A stretch of 25,620 bases of DNA from a virus. Positions 17,465-25,449 of this stretch are shown here, one piece after another. The stretch is from positions 1 to 25,620 of the IMG/VR virus record IMGVR_UViG_3300030116_002155. One strand, written 5' to 3'. The position numbers and the translations under genes are program-made. The notes beneath the pieces were generated by a model. The model ran no database searches and was not told the origin of the DNA. It was given only the letters and a program-made list of their open reading frames with translations. How positions within the stretch are numbered: the first letter of the stretch is position 1; every line of letters begins with the position of its first letter.

Positions 17465-20400
17465 ATGTTAGAATATATAGTAGATGGTCAAATTGTTGAA
17501 GTTGACCCTAAAGACAAAGAATTGTTTTTAGAAAAATATCCTAATGCTACAGAACAAAAAAGTGTAGAACCGGATTTTCAGACTCCCACAACACCGGGTG
17601 CGGTTGTGGAGGAAACTGCAGCACCCGATACGGAATCCAAATCGGAAGATATTTCTTTGGGTTTACCAGAAAAAGTTAAAAATATATATGATAATTTACC
17701 TAAACCTTTGCAATGGATAGGCAGTCAATATGCTCGAAAGGTTAGAAAAGGAGCTATAGGGGCTTTAGATTTTACTAATTTTCTTGGTGGAATAGTTGAA
17801 AGCGCGGAAGGCGCAGCAGAAACCGCTTTAACATACAGATCAGACCAATTAGTTAGATCAGGAAAAATTACACAAGAAGAACAAAACTACTTACTTAATG
17901 AAATTTCAGATGGTGCTTTTGCTCCTCTTACTGATATTTTTGATCAAACTCAAAGAGCAAGAGATGTATTAGCAGATTTTGGACAAGAAGACCCTAATAG
18001 AACTATATATGAAGAATTAGAGCAAGGTAATTTTGGTGACGCAATAGATAAGCTTGAAAATGGCTTATTGCAAGCTATTCCAAGTGTAGCTGCAGCATTT
18101 GCCGGCCCTGCTGGTATGGCTGCTATTTTTACATCTGCTACCGGTAGTAACTATAAAACAAAAGTAGATGCTGATCCTAGTAAACGAGGTGATACTGAAA
18201 CATTTGGGTGGTCTTTGGCTCAAGGAGGTGTAGAACTAGTTAGTGAAATGGTAACAAGAGGTATAGTTAAAGGATTTGGTAAAATGACTTTGGCACCTAA
18301 TACAGTTAAAAATATATATAAAGCTACTACCAAAAATTTAGCTGGTAGAATACTAACAGGAGCAGCATTAGAGGGTAGTTCGGAAGTGGGTGCTCAAGAA
18401 GTAAATAGATATTTAGATTATATATGGGATGAAGATAATGCGTTTGGTTACCAAAAAACAAATCCCGACGGGAGTATAAAATACGATGTAGGAAACATTC
18501 TTCAAAGAAGTTTTGATACATTTTTGATTAGCTCTATTGTTGGTGGTGGATTAGGAGCGGCTAGTAAAACGCCTGGCTCAAAAAGATATACAGAAGAAAG
18601 ATTAAGCCCTGTTAGATTTAAAAAAGATAATCTAAAAATAGTTGAAGAAATATCCAAATTAGAAACCGAGTATGTTACAAACCCTAATCCTATAATTGAA
18701 AATAAAATATTAGAATTACAGCAGAAAGTAATAGATAACAAACTTTTAAATGAAAGAGTTTTAAATTCTTTTGAAGATTCAGAGTTAGTAGAATATGCTA
18801 GAGATAAAATAGCTATTAGTGAAGCTAGAGATAGCTTAAATAATATTGAAGACGTTAATATTAAAAACAGTATTGAAAAAGCTATTGAACAAAAAGAACA
18901 AAAAGTAGATGCACAATATAATGACAAGCTAAGTAGGTTAATCAAAATATTAGAAAAACCAATAAAACCTGAAGGAGCTTTATTATCTGACTTTGGTATA
19001 CTTTCTGCAGCTGATAAATTAAGAGAAGTTGCATTAGATAAAGCTAAGCAAACAAAAATATCTAATGATGTACAAAAAATATATGAAGAAAAAGGCACTG
19101 AAGGGGCGTTTGAAATCATTGAAAAATTTAAACCTATAACAAATAAACTTGTAAGAAAAAGAAGGGAAGCCCCTAATTATGATGAACAACTGTTAAGAGA
19201 TGAAATTGAAACAGGTGAAAGAGGCATATTAGATTTAATAAGAGAATACAAACCAGATAGTGGCGTTCCTTTATCAGGATATATAAACAAGTTTTTACCA
19301 GCTAGGGCAATTGAAGCATCGAAAAGAGTATTAGGCGAAGAGTTTACACAAGATGTAACTGAAATAAGAGAATCAAGAATTGAATTAGATGATACTACTC
19401 AAGAAGTTTTAGATTTTGTAAGAACAGAACCTAAAGCAAAAGAACAATTAAGAGATATAGCTGGTATTACAAAAGAAAGTGTACAAAAAGATGCTACTGA
19501 AATATTGAAAGGTAAGTTGCCTGGCATAGTAGAAAAAAGTGGTAGAGATCAAAACGAAATACTAACAGCAATAAATAACGCTAGCAAATTAAAAATAAGT
19601 GATAGTGTTCTTGAAGAAATGGGTGGAAATTTTAACAATACCCAAGAACAGAATAGCAGGTTTGCAACATTTTTAGATACCAACTACGATGCAATAATAA
19701 AATCCATACCTGACGCTGTTAAAAATAAATTACCTGTATTTGAAAAAATTGATACTGGTAAAAGAGAGAAAACAAAAGAAGGCAAAAAAATATTTGAATA
19801 TAAGACGCCTACAAAAGAACAAATGCTTTCTTTTTATACAGAAGGAGGCCTTACAACTTTAAGAGCAAGAAAATTAAAACTAGCTGATATACTTGCACAA
19901 GAAATAGGTAAAGACGCTATAGCAGAAGTTTTGGCTGATGCTAATATTCAAAAAGAATTTTTAGAAAGACAAGAATTATTAGGTAAAGAAATACCACAGG
20001 ATGCAATACCAAGATTATTACAAAGAATAGATAGATTAATTGAAAGCATAGACACAAAAAGCGATGGAACATTAGCAATGGGTATATCACCTGTTTTAAT
20101 TAAAAGAGCTTTTAAAGGTGGTTTAAAAGTATTTAGAGCAACATTAAAGAAAACAAATGATTTTCAAAAAGCTTTAACTGCATTCATTAAAAAAGTAAAA
20201 ACTTATTTTAAATCTGCTGAAGAAGGTAAAATAGCTGAAGAAGTTATAAAAGAAAATGTAACTATAAATAATATTGAAAGCTTAGACCTTGATGCAATGA
20301 TTGATGAAGTTGCAAAACGTGTAAATACTAATAGAGGTATTGCATATGAAAGAGTAATATATTCCAATGCAGCTAATGTTAAAAATCCTTTATTTAAAAT

Positions 20401-23128
20401 AATTGGCGAACAAACTGAAAAAGGTGGTGCTGCCGATATACAATTTGAAATTGCTGGTAAAAGATTTGATGTAGAAGCTAAATTAGAAAGCCCGCAATAT
20501 AGTAGTATAAATGGACAATACAATTTTAATAATAAAGTTTTTACAAATTCTAAAAATACTAAAATTAGTGAAGGTTTACAAATTACATTAGACAATATAT
20601 TAGAAAAAGCAAAACCTGCACTAGATAAATATAAACAAAGAGCGACTGAATTAGGTGTTAATTTAGAAACAAGCGGTAGTAAAATGCCAATTGATATATT
20701 TAATCAATTAAAAGAAGAGGGATTACAAAATAATATTACAACTAGAGAAGTTGTTAGTCAATCAGTAATAGAAGAATTATATAATAAAAAAGATCAATAT
20801 TATATACAAATAAAAGGAAAAGGATTATATTATATAGGTAAAAACCCATTAAATTTACCTGTTCCTAAATTAGAAGGGGATGTAACAATTACATTTAGAA
20901 TAGCGAGGAGTTCAAGAGATAAAAATAACAATGTTACTCCTACTCTTAGATTTTTACCAGATGATATAAATATAACTAGTAAAAAATCTGATCATAGTAT
21001 AGATACAGCTAATGGAATAAATAAATTATTAAAGTCTGATAATATATTAGATTTAATAGCAAAACAAAAATCTATTGAAAAATATAATTCAAAAGATTTA
21101 AATAAAGATTTTAATAAGTTTTTAGAAAAATCTACGGGTATAGGCGCTCAAAAAGTATTTAGCAAGGCTAAAGCAGAGGCAAGAGCTAAAACAGTAAGAA
21201 AAGGTTTTGGTGATTATTTTGTACCGCCTGGTGCTGAAGATTTTGCTGGTTTAATGCATAAAACATTAGCCAAAGGCAAAGAAGGAGAAAAACAATTAAA
21301 GTTTTATCAAGATAATTTATATACACCATATAACGTTGCTAATGAAAACATAACACGAGAAAGAGCGGCGATGTTTGAAGATTTTAGAGCATTAAAGAAA
21401 AAATTAAGTAATGTGCCTAAAAAATTAAAAAAGCTTACTAAAGGTGGTGATTTTACAAATGACCAAGCTGTTAGAGTATACATGTGGAATAAGTTAGGTC
21501 AGAAAGTTCCTGGCTTATCTGAAACAGATTTAAAATCTTTAGTAAAAGAAGTTAGTAATGATAAAGAATTAAGTCAATTTGCTAATGAGTTATTAAATAT
21601 AACTAAAGGTGATGGGTATGTAAAACCTGAAAACAATTGGATGAGTGGTAATATAGCTACTGATTTAATGGGATTAATGAATTCAACTAAAAGAAGTAAA
21701 CATTTAGAAGTTTGGCAAAATAATGTTGATCAAATATTTAGTGAACAAAATTTAAATAAATTAGAAGCAGCTTACGGCAAAAAGTGGGTAACTAATCTAA
21801 AGAAAACTTTAGAAAGAATGAAGACTGGCATGAATAGAAAATGGGGAGGCGATGCAGTTTTGCAATCTTATTTAGATTGGGTAAATGGTTCTGTTGGTGC
21901 AATCATGTTCTTAAACACTAGATCGGCTGTGCTACAAACAATATCTAATATAAACTATTTAAACTTTAGCGACAACAACCCATTGCAAGCTGCAAAAGCA
22001 TTTGCAAATCAAAAACAATATTGGTCTGATTTTAAAACTATATTTAATTCTGATTATTTGCAAGAAAGAAGAGGTGGTAATAAAATTAATGTAAACGAAA
22101 GCGAATTAGCATTAGCTGCTGAAAAAGGTGGAATACAAGGAACAATTAGTTTATTATTAAATAAAGGGTTTATATTTACAAAAATAGCAGATAGTTTTGC
22201 TATTGCTTCAGGTGGTGCTTCAATGTACCGTAATAGAATAAATACTTATATTAAAGAAGGTTTATCTGAAAAAGAAGCTACAGAAAAAGCATTTATAGAT
22301 TTTAAAGCTATAACTGAAGAAACACAACAGTCAAGTAGACCTGATAGAATATCTGAACAACAAGCAAGTAATGCGGGTAGATTATTATTAGCATTTGCTA
22401 ATACTCCAATGCAGTACAATAGAATTATTAAAAAGAATGCCCAAGATTTAATTGCTCGTAGAGGTGATCCTAAAGAAAAAATATCTAAAATAATATATTA
22501 TAGTACAATACAAAACTTAATATTTAATGCAATGCAAAAAGCTTTATTTGCTTTAGCATTTGCAGAAGATGAGGAAGATGAGGAAGAAGTATCTAAATAC
22601 GCTTTAGTTGGAGAAGGCATGGCTGATTCATTATTAAGAGGGTCAGGTTTAACAGGTAACGCTGTGGTTGCTGTAAAAAATGTAGCTATAGATGTGGCTA
22701 GAAGATCCGGTAGACCAAGACCAAATTTTAAAGATGCAGCATGGAAAGCAGCTACTTTATCACCACCAATTAACAATAAATTAACTAAAGTGAGAGGTGC
22801 ATTATATTCATTAGATTATGTTACGCCTAGAAATATATTTGATCCATCGTTAGATAATCCAGCATTATCAGCAGGGGCGAATATAATATCCGCTACAACC
22901 AACATACCATTAGATAGAGCATTAAGAAAAGCACAAAATATAGAAGCGGCAATGAGTGATGAAGCAGAGTGGTGGCAAAGCACAGCATTATTAATGGGTT
23001 GGGGGTCATGGGAATTAGGTATGCAAAAACCAAAAAAACAATCAAAAAAGAAGACAGAAGTTCCTAAACCACTTTTTGATAAATCACAAAATATATTTAA
23101 TAAAAGAAAAAGTACAATTTTTAAATAA
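17465..23128 (+). CDS. Giant internal virion protein with PD-(D/E)XK nuclease-like motif
   Basis: At 1887 residues this is the largest gene here, probably a cargo or ejection protein delivered with the genome. Visible parts in order: an N-terminal module (1-33, IVDGQIVEVDPKDKELFLEK) of a kind I remember at the start of marine phage virion proteins; an acidic Pro/Thr/Glu linker (about 34-70), unusually GC-rich; hydrophobic Ala/Gly stretches near 200-228 and 350-365; long charged helices (about 375-560); a nuclease-like segment at about 955-1010, with E962, D991 and E1004-x-K1006, that is D-x12-E-x-K after an upstream Glu; a conserved helical region from about 1231 to 1760 (GFGDYFVPPGAEDFAGL, RSAVLQTISNINYLN at 1486, TEETQQSSRPDRISEQQAS near 1620, AFANTPMQYNRIIKKNA); and an acidic run EDEEDEEE near 1700. 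The C-terminal region matches giant virion proteins of marine phages. Length and order recall T7 gp16, but no lytic transglycosylase motif was recognised. Confidence 0.8.
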   Translation: MLEYIVDGQIVEVDPKDKELFLEKYPNATEQKSVEPDFQTPTTPGAVVEETAAPDTESKSEDISLGLPEKVKNIYDNLPKPLQWIGSQYARKVRKGAIGALDFTNFLGGIVESAEGAAETALTYRSDQLVRSGKITQEEQNYLLNEISDGAFAPLTDIFDQTQRARDVLADFGQEDPNRTIYEELEQGNFGDAIDKLENGLLQAIPSVAAAFAGPAGMAAIFTSATGSNYKTKVDADPSKRGDTETFGWSLAQGGVELVSEMVTRGIVKGFGKMTLAPNTVKNIYKATTKNLAGRILTGAALEGSSEVGAQEVNRYLDYIWDEDNAFGYQKTNPDGSIKYDVGNILQRSFDTFLISSIVGGGLGAASKTPGSKRYTEERLSPVRFKKDNLKIVEEISKLETEYVTNPNPIIENKILELQQKVIDNKLLNERVLNSFEDSELVEYARDKIAISEARDSLNNIEDVNIKNSIEKAIEQKEQKVDAQYNDKLSRLIKILEKPIKPEGALLSDFGILSAADKLREVALDKAKQTKISNDVQKIYEEKGTEGAFEIIEKFKPITNKLVRKRREAPNYDEQLLRDEIETGERGILDLIREYKPDSGVPLSGYINKFLPARAIEASKRVLGEEFTQDVTEIRESRIELDDTTQEVLDFVRTEPKAKEQLRDIAGITKESVQKDATEILKGKLPGIVEKSGRDQNEILTAINNASKLKISDSVLEEMGGNFNNTQEQNSRFATFLDTNYDAIIKSIPDAVKNKLPVFEKIDTGKREKTKEGKKIFEYKTPTKEQMLSFYTEGGLTTLRARKLKLADILAQEIGKDAIAEVLADANIQKEFLERQELLGKEIPQDAIPRLLQRIDRLIESIDTKSDGTLAMGISPVLIKRAFKGGLKVFRATLKKTNDFQKALTAFIKKVKTYFKSAEEGKIAEEVIKENVTINNIESLDLDAMIDEVAKRVNTNRGIAYERVIYSNAANVKNPLFKIIGEQTEKGGAADIQFEIAGKRFDVEAKLESPQYSSINGQYNFNNKVFTNSKNTKISEGLQITLDNILEKAKPALDKYKQRATELGVNLETSGSKMPIDIFNQLKEEGLQNNITTREVVSQSVIEELYNKKDQYYIQIKGKGLYYIGKNPLNLPVPKLEGDVTITFRIARSSRDKNNNVTPTLRFLPDDINITSKKSDHSIDTANGINKLLKSDNILDLIAKQKSIEKYNSKDLNKDFNKFLEKSTGIGAQKVFSKAKAEARAKTVRKGFGDYFVPPGAEDFAGLMHKTLAKGKEGEKQLKFYQDNLYTPYNVANENITRERAAMFEDFRALKKKLSNVPKKLKKLTKGGDFTNDQAVRVYMWNKLGQKVPGLSETDLKSLVKEVSNDKELSQFANELLNITKGDGYVKPENNWMSGNIATDLMGLMNSTKRSKHLEVWQNNVDQIFSEQNLNKLEAAYGKKWVTNLKKTLERMKTGMNRKWGGDAVLQSYLDWVNGSVGAIMFLNTRSAVLQTISNINYLNFSDNNPLQAAKAFANQKQYWSDFKTIFNSDYLQERRGGNKINVNESELALAAEKGGIQGTISLLLNKGFIFTKIADSFAIASGGASMYRNRINTYIKEGLSEKEATEKAFIDFKAITEETQQSSRPDRISEQQASNAGRLLLAFANTPMQYNRIIKKNAQDLIARRGDPKEKISKIIYYSTIQNLIFNAMQKALFALAFAEDEEDEEEVSKYALVGEGMADSLLRGSGLTGNAVVAVKNVAIDVARRSGRPRPNFKDAAWKAATLSPPINNKLTKVRGALYSLDYVTPRNIFDPSLDNPALSAGANIISATTNIPLDRALRKAQNIEAAMSDEAEWWQSTALLMGWGSWELGMQKPKKQSKKKTEVPKPLFDKSQNIFNKRKSTIFK

Positions 23129-23134
23129 ATAATT

Positions 23135-23272
23135 ATGGCAAAAGACGCGTGTTATAAAAAAGTAAAAGCAAGATATAAAGTATTCCCATCAGCATACGCT
23201 AGCGGAGCTATTGCAAAATGCAGAAAAGTTGGTGCCGCTAATTGGGGTAATAAATCAAAAAATAAAAAATAA
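23135..23272 (+). CDS. Tiny basic protein with PSAYASG motif
   Basis: A 45-residue ORF starting with ATGGCA, six bases after the giant gene, and ending in TAATG that overlaps the next start. The protein is strongly basic: nine lysines and arginines in the first 20 or so residues and a Lys-rich end. The core reads YKVFPSAYASGAIAKCRKV, followed by GAANWG. I remember this PSAYASG-x3-KCRK pattern as a small family of unknown function found in many marine phages and large algal viruses, probably annotated as a DUF; I cannot verify the number. Two cysteines (C6, C29) could bind metal or form a bridge, which is speculation. Its start context and tight coupling support a real gene despite its size. 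Confidence 0.82.
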   Translation: MAKDACYKKVKARYKVFPSAYASGAIAKCRKVGAANWGNKSKNKK

Positions 23273-23454
23273 TGAAAGGAGTACCACATTTTAAAAAAGA
23301 TGGCACAATCTATAAAGGTGCAACACATAAATCAGGTAAACAATTAATGTCTGGTAAGAAACATACTAAATCAAGTGTAAACTTATTTCATATTAATCAG
23401 TTACCTAAAAAATCATTAAATAAAGCTTATAAACAAGCAGGCTTATTAAAGTAA
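23272..23454 (+). CDS. Small basic protein of unknown function
   Basis: A 60-residue basic protein coupled to both neighbours through TAATG overlaps. It reads as a short repeat of Gly/Lys turns: GVPHFKKDGTIYKGATHKSG, then a histidine-containing stretch with MSGKKHTKSSVNLFHINQL and a helical lysine-rich end. I remember similar proteins (HFKKDGT-x-YKG at the start, KHT-x-SS-x-x-LFH) next to the PSAYASG protein in marine phages. Function unknown; high positive charge suggests contact with DNA or with the capsid interior. No signal or membrane segment. Confidence 0.78.
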   Translation: MKGVPHFKKDGTIYKGATHKSGKQLMSGKKHTKSSVNLFHINQLPKKSLNKAYKQAGLLK

Positions 23455-23741
23455 TGGCAGATCCAGTAAAAGGTACAGGTAAAAAACCTAAAGGTAGTAG
23501 CAGACGTTTGTATACAGACGAAAATCCAAAAGATACAGTTAGTATTAAATATGCCAGCGTGGCAGATGCTAATGCTACATGCAGAAAGGTTATGGGATCA
23601 AGTAAGTCTTTTGCTAGAAAAATACAGATATTAACTGTAATGGAACAAAGAGCTAGATATGGTAAGAAGCCAAGACAATCTAAGATAGCTACAGCTTGTA
23701 AAAATAAATTAAGAAAAAAACATGGCAGTAAGAAAAACTAA
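23454..23741 (+). CDS. Small basic conserved phage protein (RRLYTDENPKDT motif)
   Basis: A 95-residue Lys/Arg-rich protein whose start overlaps the previous stop by one base. The N-terminus has GTGKKPKGSSRRLYTDENPK followed by DTVSIKYASVADANATCRKV; the middle has FARKIQILTVMEQRARYGKK; the end is very basic. I remember the KPKGS-x-RRLYTDENP-x-DT-x-x-IK pattern from marine phages, and from large viruses of algae, as a conserved unknown family, always near other tiny basic genes. Two cysteines are present. Function unknown. A DNA-binding or virion-associated role is inferred from charge and from the position at the end of the structural block. Confidence 0.78.
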   Translation: MADPVKGTGKKPKGSSRRLYTDENPKDTVSIKYASVADANATCRKVMGSSKSFARKIQILTVMEQRARYGKKPRQSKIATACKNKLRKKHGSKKN

Positions 23742-24000
23742 AAAAGGAGCTCAGTTAAAACGTTGGTTCAAAGAAAAATGGATTGATGTAAGAACAGGTA
23801 AACCTTGCGGTAGACGTAAAGGTGAAAAAAGAGGTGTGCCTTATTGTAGACCAAGTAAAAGAATATCTAGCAAAACAGTTAAAACAGCAGGTGAAATGTC
23901 ACCATCAGAAAAGGCTGCAAAGATAAGAGAAAAGAAAGCATTAGGTCAACCAGCAGGTAAACCGAGAAGAGTTAAAAATGTTAAAAGAAGAAAAAAATAG
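23722..24000 (+). CDS. Small basic protein with WFKEKW and CGR/CRPS motifs
   Basis: A 92-residue protein that begins 20 bases inside the preceding gene in another frame; the ATGGCA start and A-rich upstream sequence match other starts here, so I keep this start. It reads LKRWFKEKWIDVRTGKPCGR, then a second cysteine in VPYCRPSKRISSKTVKT, GEMSPSEKAAKIREKK and a basic tail. I remember this L-x-x-WF-x-E-x-W-x-D ... CGR ... CRPS-x-R-x-S-x-KT family from phages and large DNA viruses, function unknown. Two cysteines 12 residues apart, each next to basic residues, could form a metal site only in a dimer or with the neighbours. Overlapping genes suggest coordinated, possibly stoichiometric, expression. 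Confidence 0.8.
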   Translation: MAVRKTKKGAQLKRWFKEKWIDVRTGKPCGRRKGEKRGVPYCRPSKRISSKTVKTAGEMSPSEKAAKIREKKALGQPAGKPRRVKNVKRRKK

Positions 24001-24032
24001 GTAATTACATATAGTATACAAACTTAATCGTT

Positions 24033-24314
24033 ATGGCAAAAAAAATCTCAGAAGAAACGGAAGTACAACTTGACTTAAAAACGATCGGAATGATCATTGG
24101 TGGAGCTATCGCTTTAGCTGCCACTTATTTCACTTTAACGGCTGAAATAGAGCTTGCTAAGGAGTTACCTAAACCAGATATATCAAGAACTGAATTTGAT
24201 TTAAAAGACGAATTAATTCGTTCGACAATAATTGATATAGATGAAAAGGTAGACAAAAACGCAGAAAAGCTTGAAGATATAGACGAAAAGCTTTATCAGC
24301 TAATAAAAGAATAA
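24033..24314 (+). CDS. One-pass membrane protein, holin-like or spanin-like (paralogue 1)
   Basis: A 93-residue protein: a short charged N-terminus (KKISEETEVQLDLK), one hydrophobic segment at about residues 18-36 (IGMIIGGAIALAATYFTL) followed by TAEI, then a charged, coiled-coil C-terminus with repeated Ile/Leu heptads (DIDEKVDKNAEKLEDIDEK). There is no signal-peptidase site, so it should be anchored with most of the chain on one side. It shares an ungapped 33-residue block with the gene at 24663 (V-x-LD-x-K ... FTLTAEI). Near an endolysin, such a protein is usually a holin, an antiholin or an inner-membrane spanin; the coiled coil is like a spanin or class III holin. Which of these it is cannot be told from sequence. 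Confidence 0.78.
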   Translation: MAKKISEETEVQLDLKTIGMIIGGAIALAATYFTLTAEIELAKELPKPDISRTEFDLKDELIRSTIIDIDEKVDKNAEKLEDIDEKLYQLIKE

Positions 24315-24316
24315 AT

Positions 24317-24661
24317 ATGAAAAATTTAATTACTTTAATCTTATTATTATTTACATCAATTTCATTTTCACAAGAAATGACAGTATTATACATGAACTCA
24401 TCATGGAATCAAAGAAATCATTATGCAGATGTAGATAAATTAAAAAGAGCAAAAATTTTAAAAGTAAACTTCGAGGACCAACCAGTAAGCATAAGAAAAG
24501 CAATAAGATCAGTACCTGCAATTATAGTATTAAAAGACGGTAGACCTGTGGCTACATGGCAAGCAGATTTATCTATGAAATTAAAAGTGCGCTATGAAGA
24601 CGTACAAGCCGTAATTGATGGCACGGTTGTTCCTAAATTAAGAAGAGCTTCAACAAATTAA
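24317..24661 (+). CDS. Exported thioredoxin-like protein without a CxxC site
   Basis: A 114-residue protein. Residues 1-18 form a Sec signal peptide (MKNLITLILLLFTSISFS), with likely cleavage before Gln19, a common arrangement in Bacteroidetes. The mature part has a thioredoxin-like order: strand MTVLYMNSSW, helix, strand AKILKVNFED, helix, then RSVPAIIVLKDGRPVATW, in which SVP (65-67) corresponds to the cis-proline loop and KDG to the following turn. The expected active-site CxxC is replaced by NSSWNQRN, with no cysteine anywhere in the chain, so redox activity is not possible by the normal mechanism. It lies two bases after one membrane protein gene and one base before its paralogue, in front of the endolysin. 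A structural or regulatory role in envelope disruption is inferred. I recall comparable proteins in other marine flavophage-like genomes. Confidence 0.75.
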   Translation: MKNLITLILLLFTSISFSQEMTVLYMNSSWNQRNHYADVDKLKRAKILKVNFEDQPVSIRKAIRSVPAIIVLKDGRPVATWQADLSMKLKVRYEDVQAVIDGTVVPKLRRASTN

Positions 24662-24662
24662 T

Positions 24663-24977
24663 ATGCAAGAACTTACAGAAAAATCAAAAGTATCGTTAGA
24701 TATCAAAGCGGTAATTGGTGCAGTATTTGGTATTGTATCCATTGCTGGTGTTTGGTTTACACTAACAGCTGAAATAGCACAATTACAATTAGATGTAATT
24801 AGAATGCAAGATGCCGTAGCACTTAATGAAGAATTTAGAATTAAATGGCCAAGAGGAGAAATGGGTGCTTTACCAGACGATGCCAAACAAGATTTAAGAA
24901 TAATGTATTTGCAAGATGATGTTGAAGCATTACAAGAAGTTGTTAAGAAGTTAGAAATAGACAACGCAAAAAAATAA
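24663..24977 (+). CDS. One-pass membrane protein, holin-like or spanin-like (paralogue 2)
   Basis: A 104-residue protein with the same plan as the 24033 gene: short N-terminus (MQELTEKSKVSLDIK), one hydrophobic segment at about 17-35 (VIGAVFGIVSIAGVWFTL), then TAEI and a coiled-coil C-terminal half (LQDDVEALQEVVKKLEIDN). The 33-residue block from Glu6 to Ile38 aligns without gaps to residues 7-39 of the other protein, with 14 identities by my count. The C-terminal parts differ, this one having a Pro/Gly linker (RIKWPRGEMGALPDD) before the coiled coil. It starts one base after the thioredoxin-like gene and ends six before the endolysin. Holin, antiholin or inner spanin are possible; a holin/antiholin pair is an inference from duplication. 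Confidence 0.78.
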   Translation: MQELTEKSKVSLDIKAVIGAVFGIVSIAGVWFTLTAEIAQLQLDVIRMQDAVALNEEFRIKWPRGEMGALPDDAKQDLRIMYLQDDVEALQEVVKKLEIDNAKK

Positions 24978-24983
24978 AATTAA

Positions 24984-25448
24984 ATGAAAAACATAAGCAA
25001 GCATATCTCATATAAAGAGGGTGTGTATAGCATCACTGCTTTGAGATTAGGTTTAAATAATGATCCTACAAAAACTCATTTAACTAATATGGAATTATTA
25101 GCTGAAAAGATTTTTGAACCATTAAGAAAACACGTAGGTGGACCAATTAAAATAAATTCATTTTATCGCGGACCTGAATTAAATAAAGCGATCGGCGGGA
25201 GTGCCAATTCGCAACATTGTAAAGGCCAAGCAATTGATATTGATGATGTATATGGTTATATGAGTAATGCTGATATGTATGAATATATAAAGAATAACTT
25301 ATCGTTCGATCAGATGATATGGGAATTTGGAAATTCTGATAACCCGGATTGGGTTCATGTAAGTTATGTAAATGAAGAAGCTAATAGAAACAGATGTTTA
25401 TTAGCTTATAAAGACGAAAATAATAAAACAGCTTATAAAGTAATATAG
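24984..25448 (+). CDS. Endolysin, peptidase M15 (L-Ala-D-Glu or D-Ala-type carboxy/endopeptidase) family
   Basis: Probable peptidoglycan peptide cleaving endolysin of 154 residues. Zinc ligand pattern of M15 peptidases: H78 and D85 in SQHCKGQAIDID (the S-x-H-x-x-G-x-A-x-D motif), and H125 in DWVHVSY, with E114 in QMIWEFG as the likely catalytic base. INSFYRGPELNKAIGG precedes the first motif, as in M15 proteins. No signal peptide is present, so release to the wall needs a membrane protein, consistent with the two one-pass proteins just upstream. The C-terminal about 25 residues are charged and extra. Exact bond specificity (L,D- or D,D-) cannot be read from the motif. Confidence 0.88.
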   Translation: MKNISKHISYKEGVYSITALRLGLNNDPTKTHLTNMELLAEKIFEPLRKHVGGPIKINSFYRGPELNKAIGGSANSQHCKGQAIDIDDVYGYMSNADMYEYIKNNLSFDQMIWEFGNSDNPDWVHVSYVNEEANRNRCLLAYKDENNKTAYKVI

Positions 25449-25449
25449 T

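Noticed and set aside
18502-19119. 205-codon open frame on the - strand inside the giant gene
   Set aside because: It is a Ser/Leu/Phe-rich antisense translation of charged helices in the sense gene, with no start context like the other genes.
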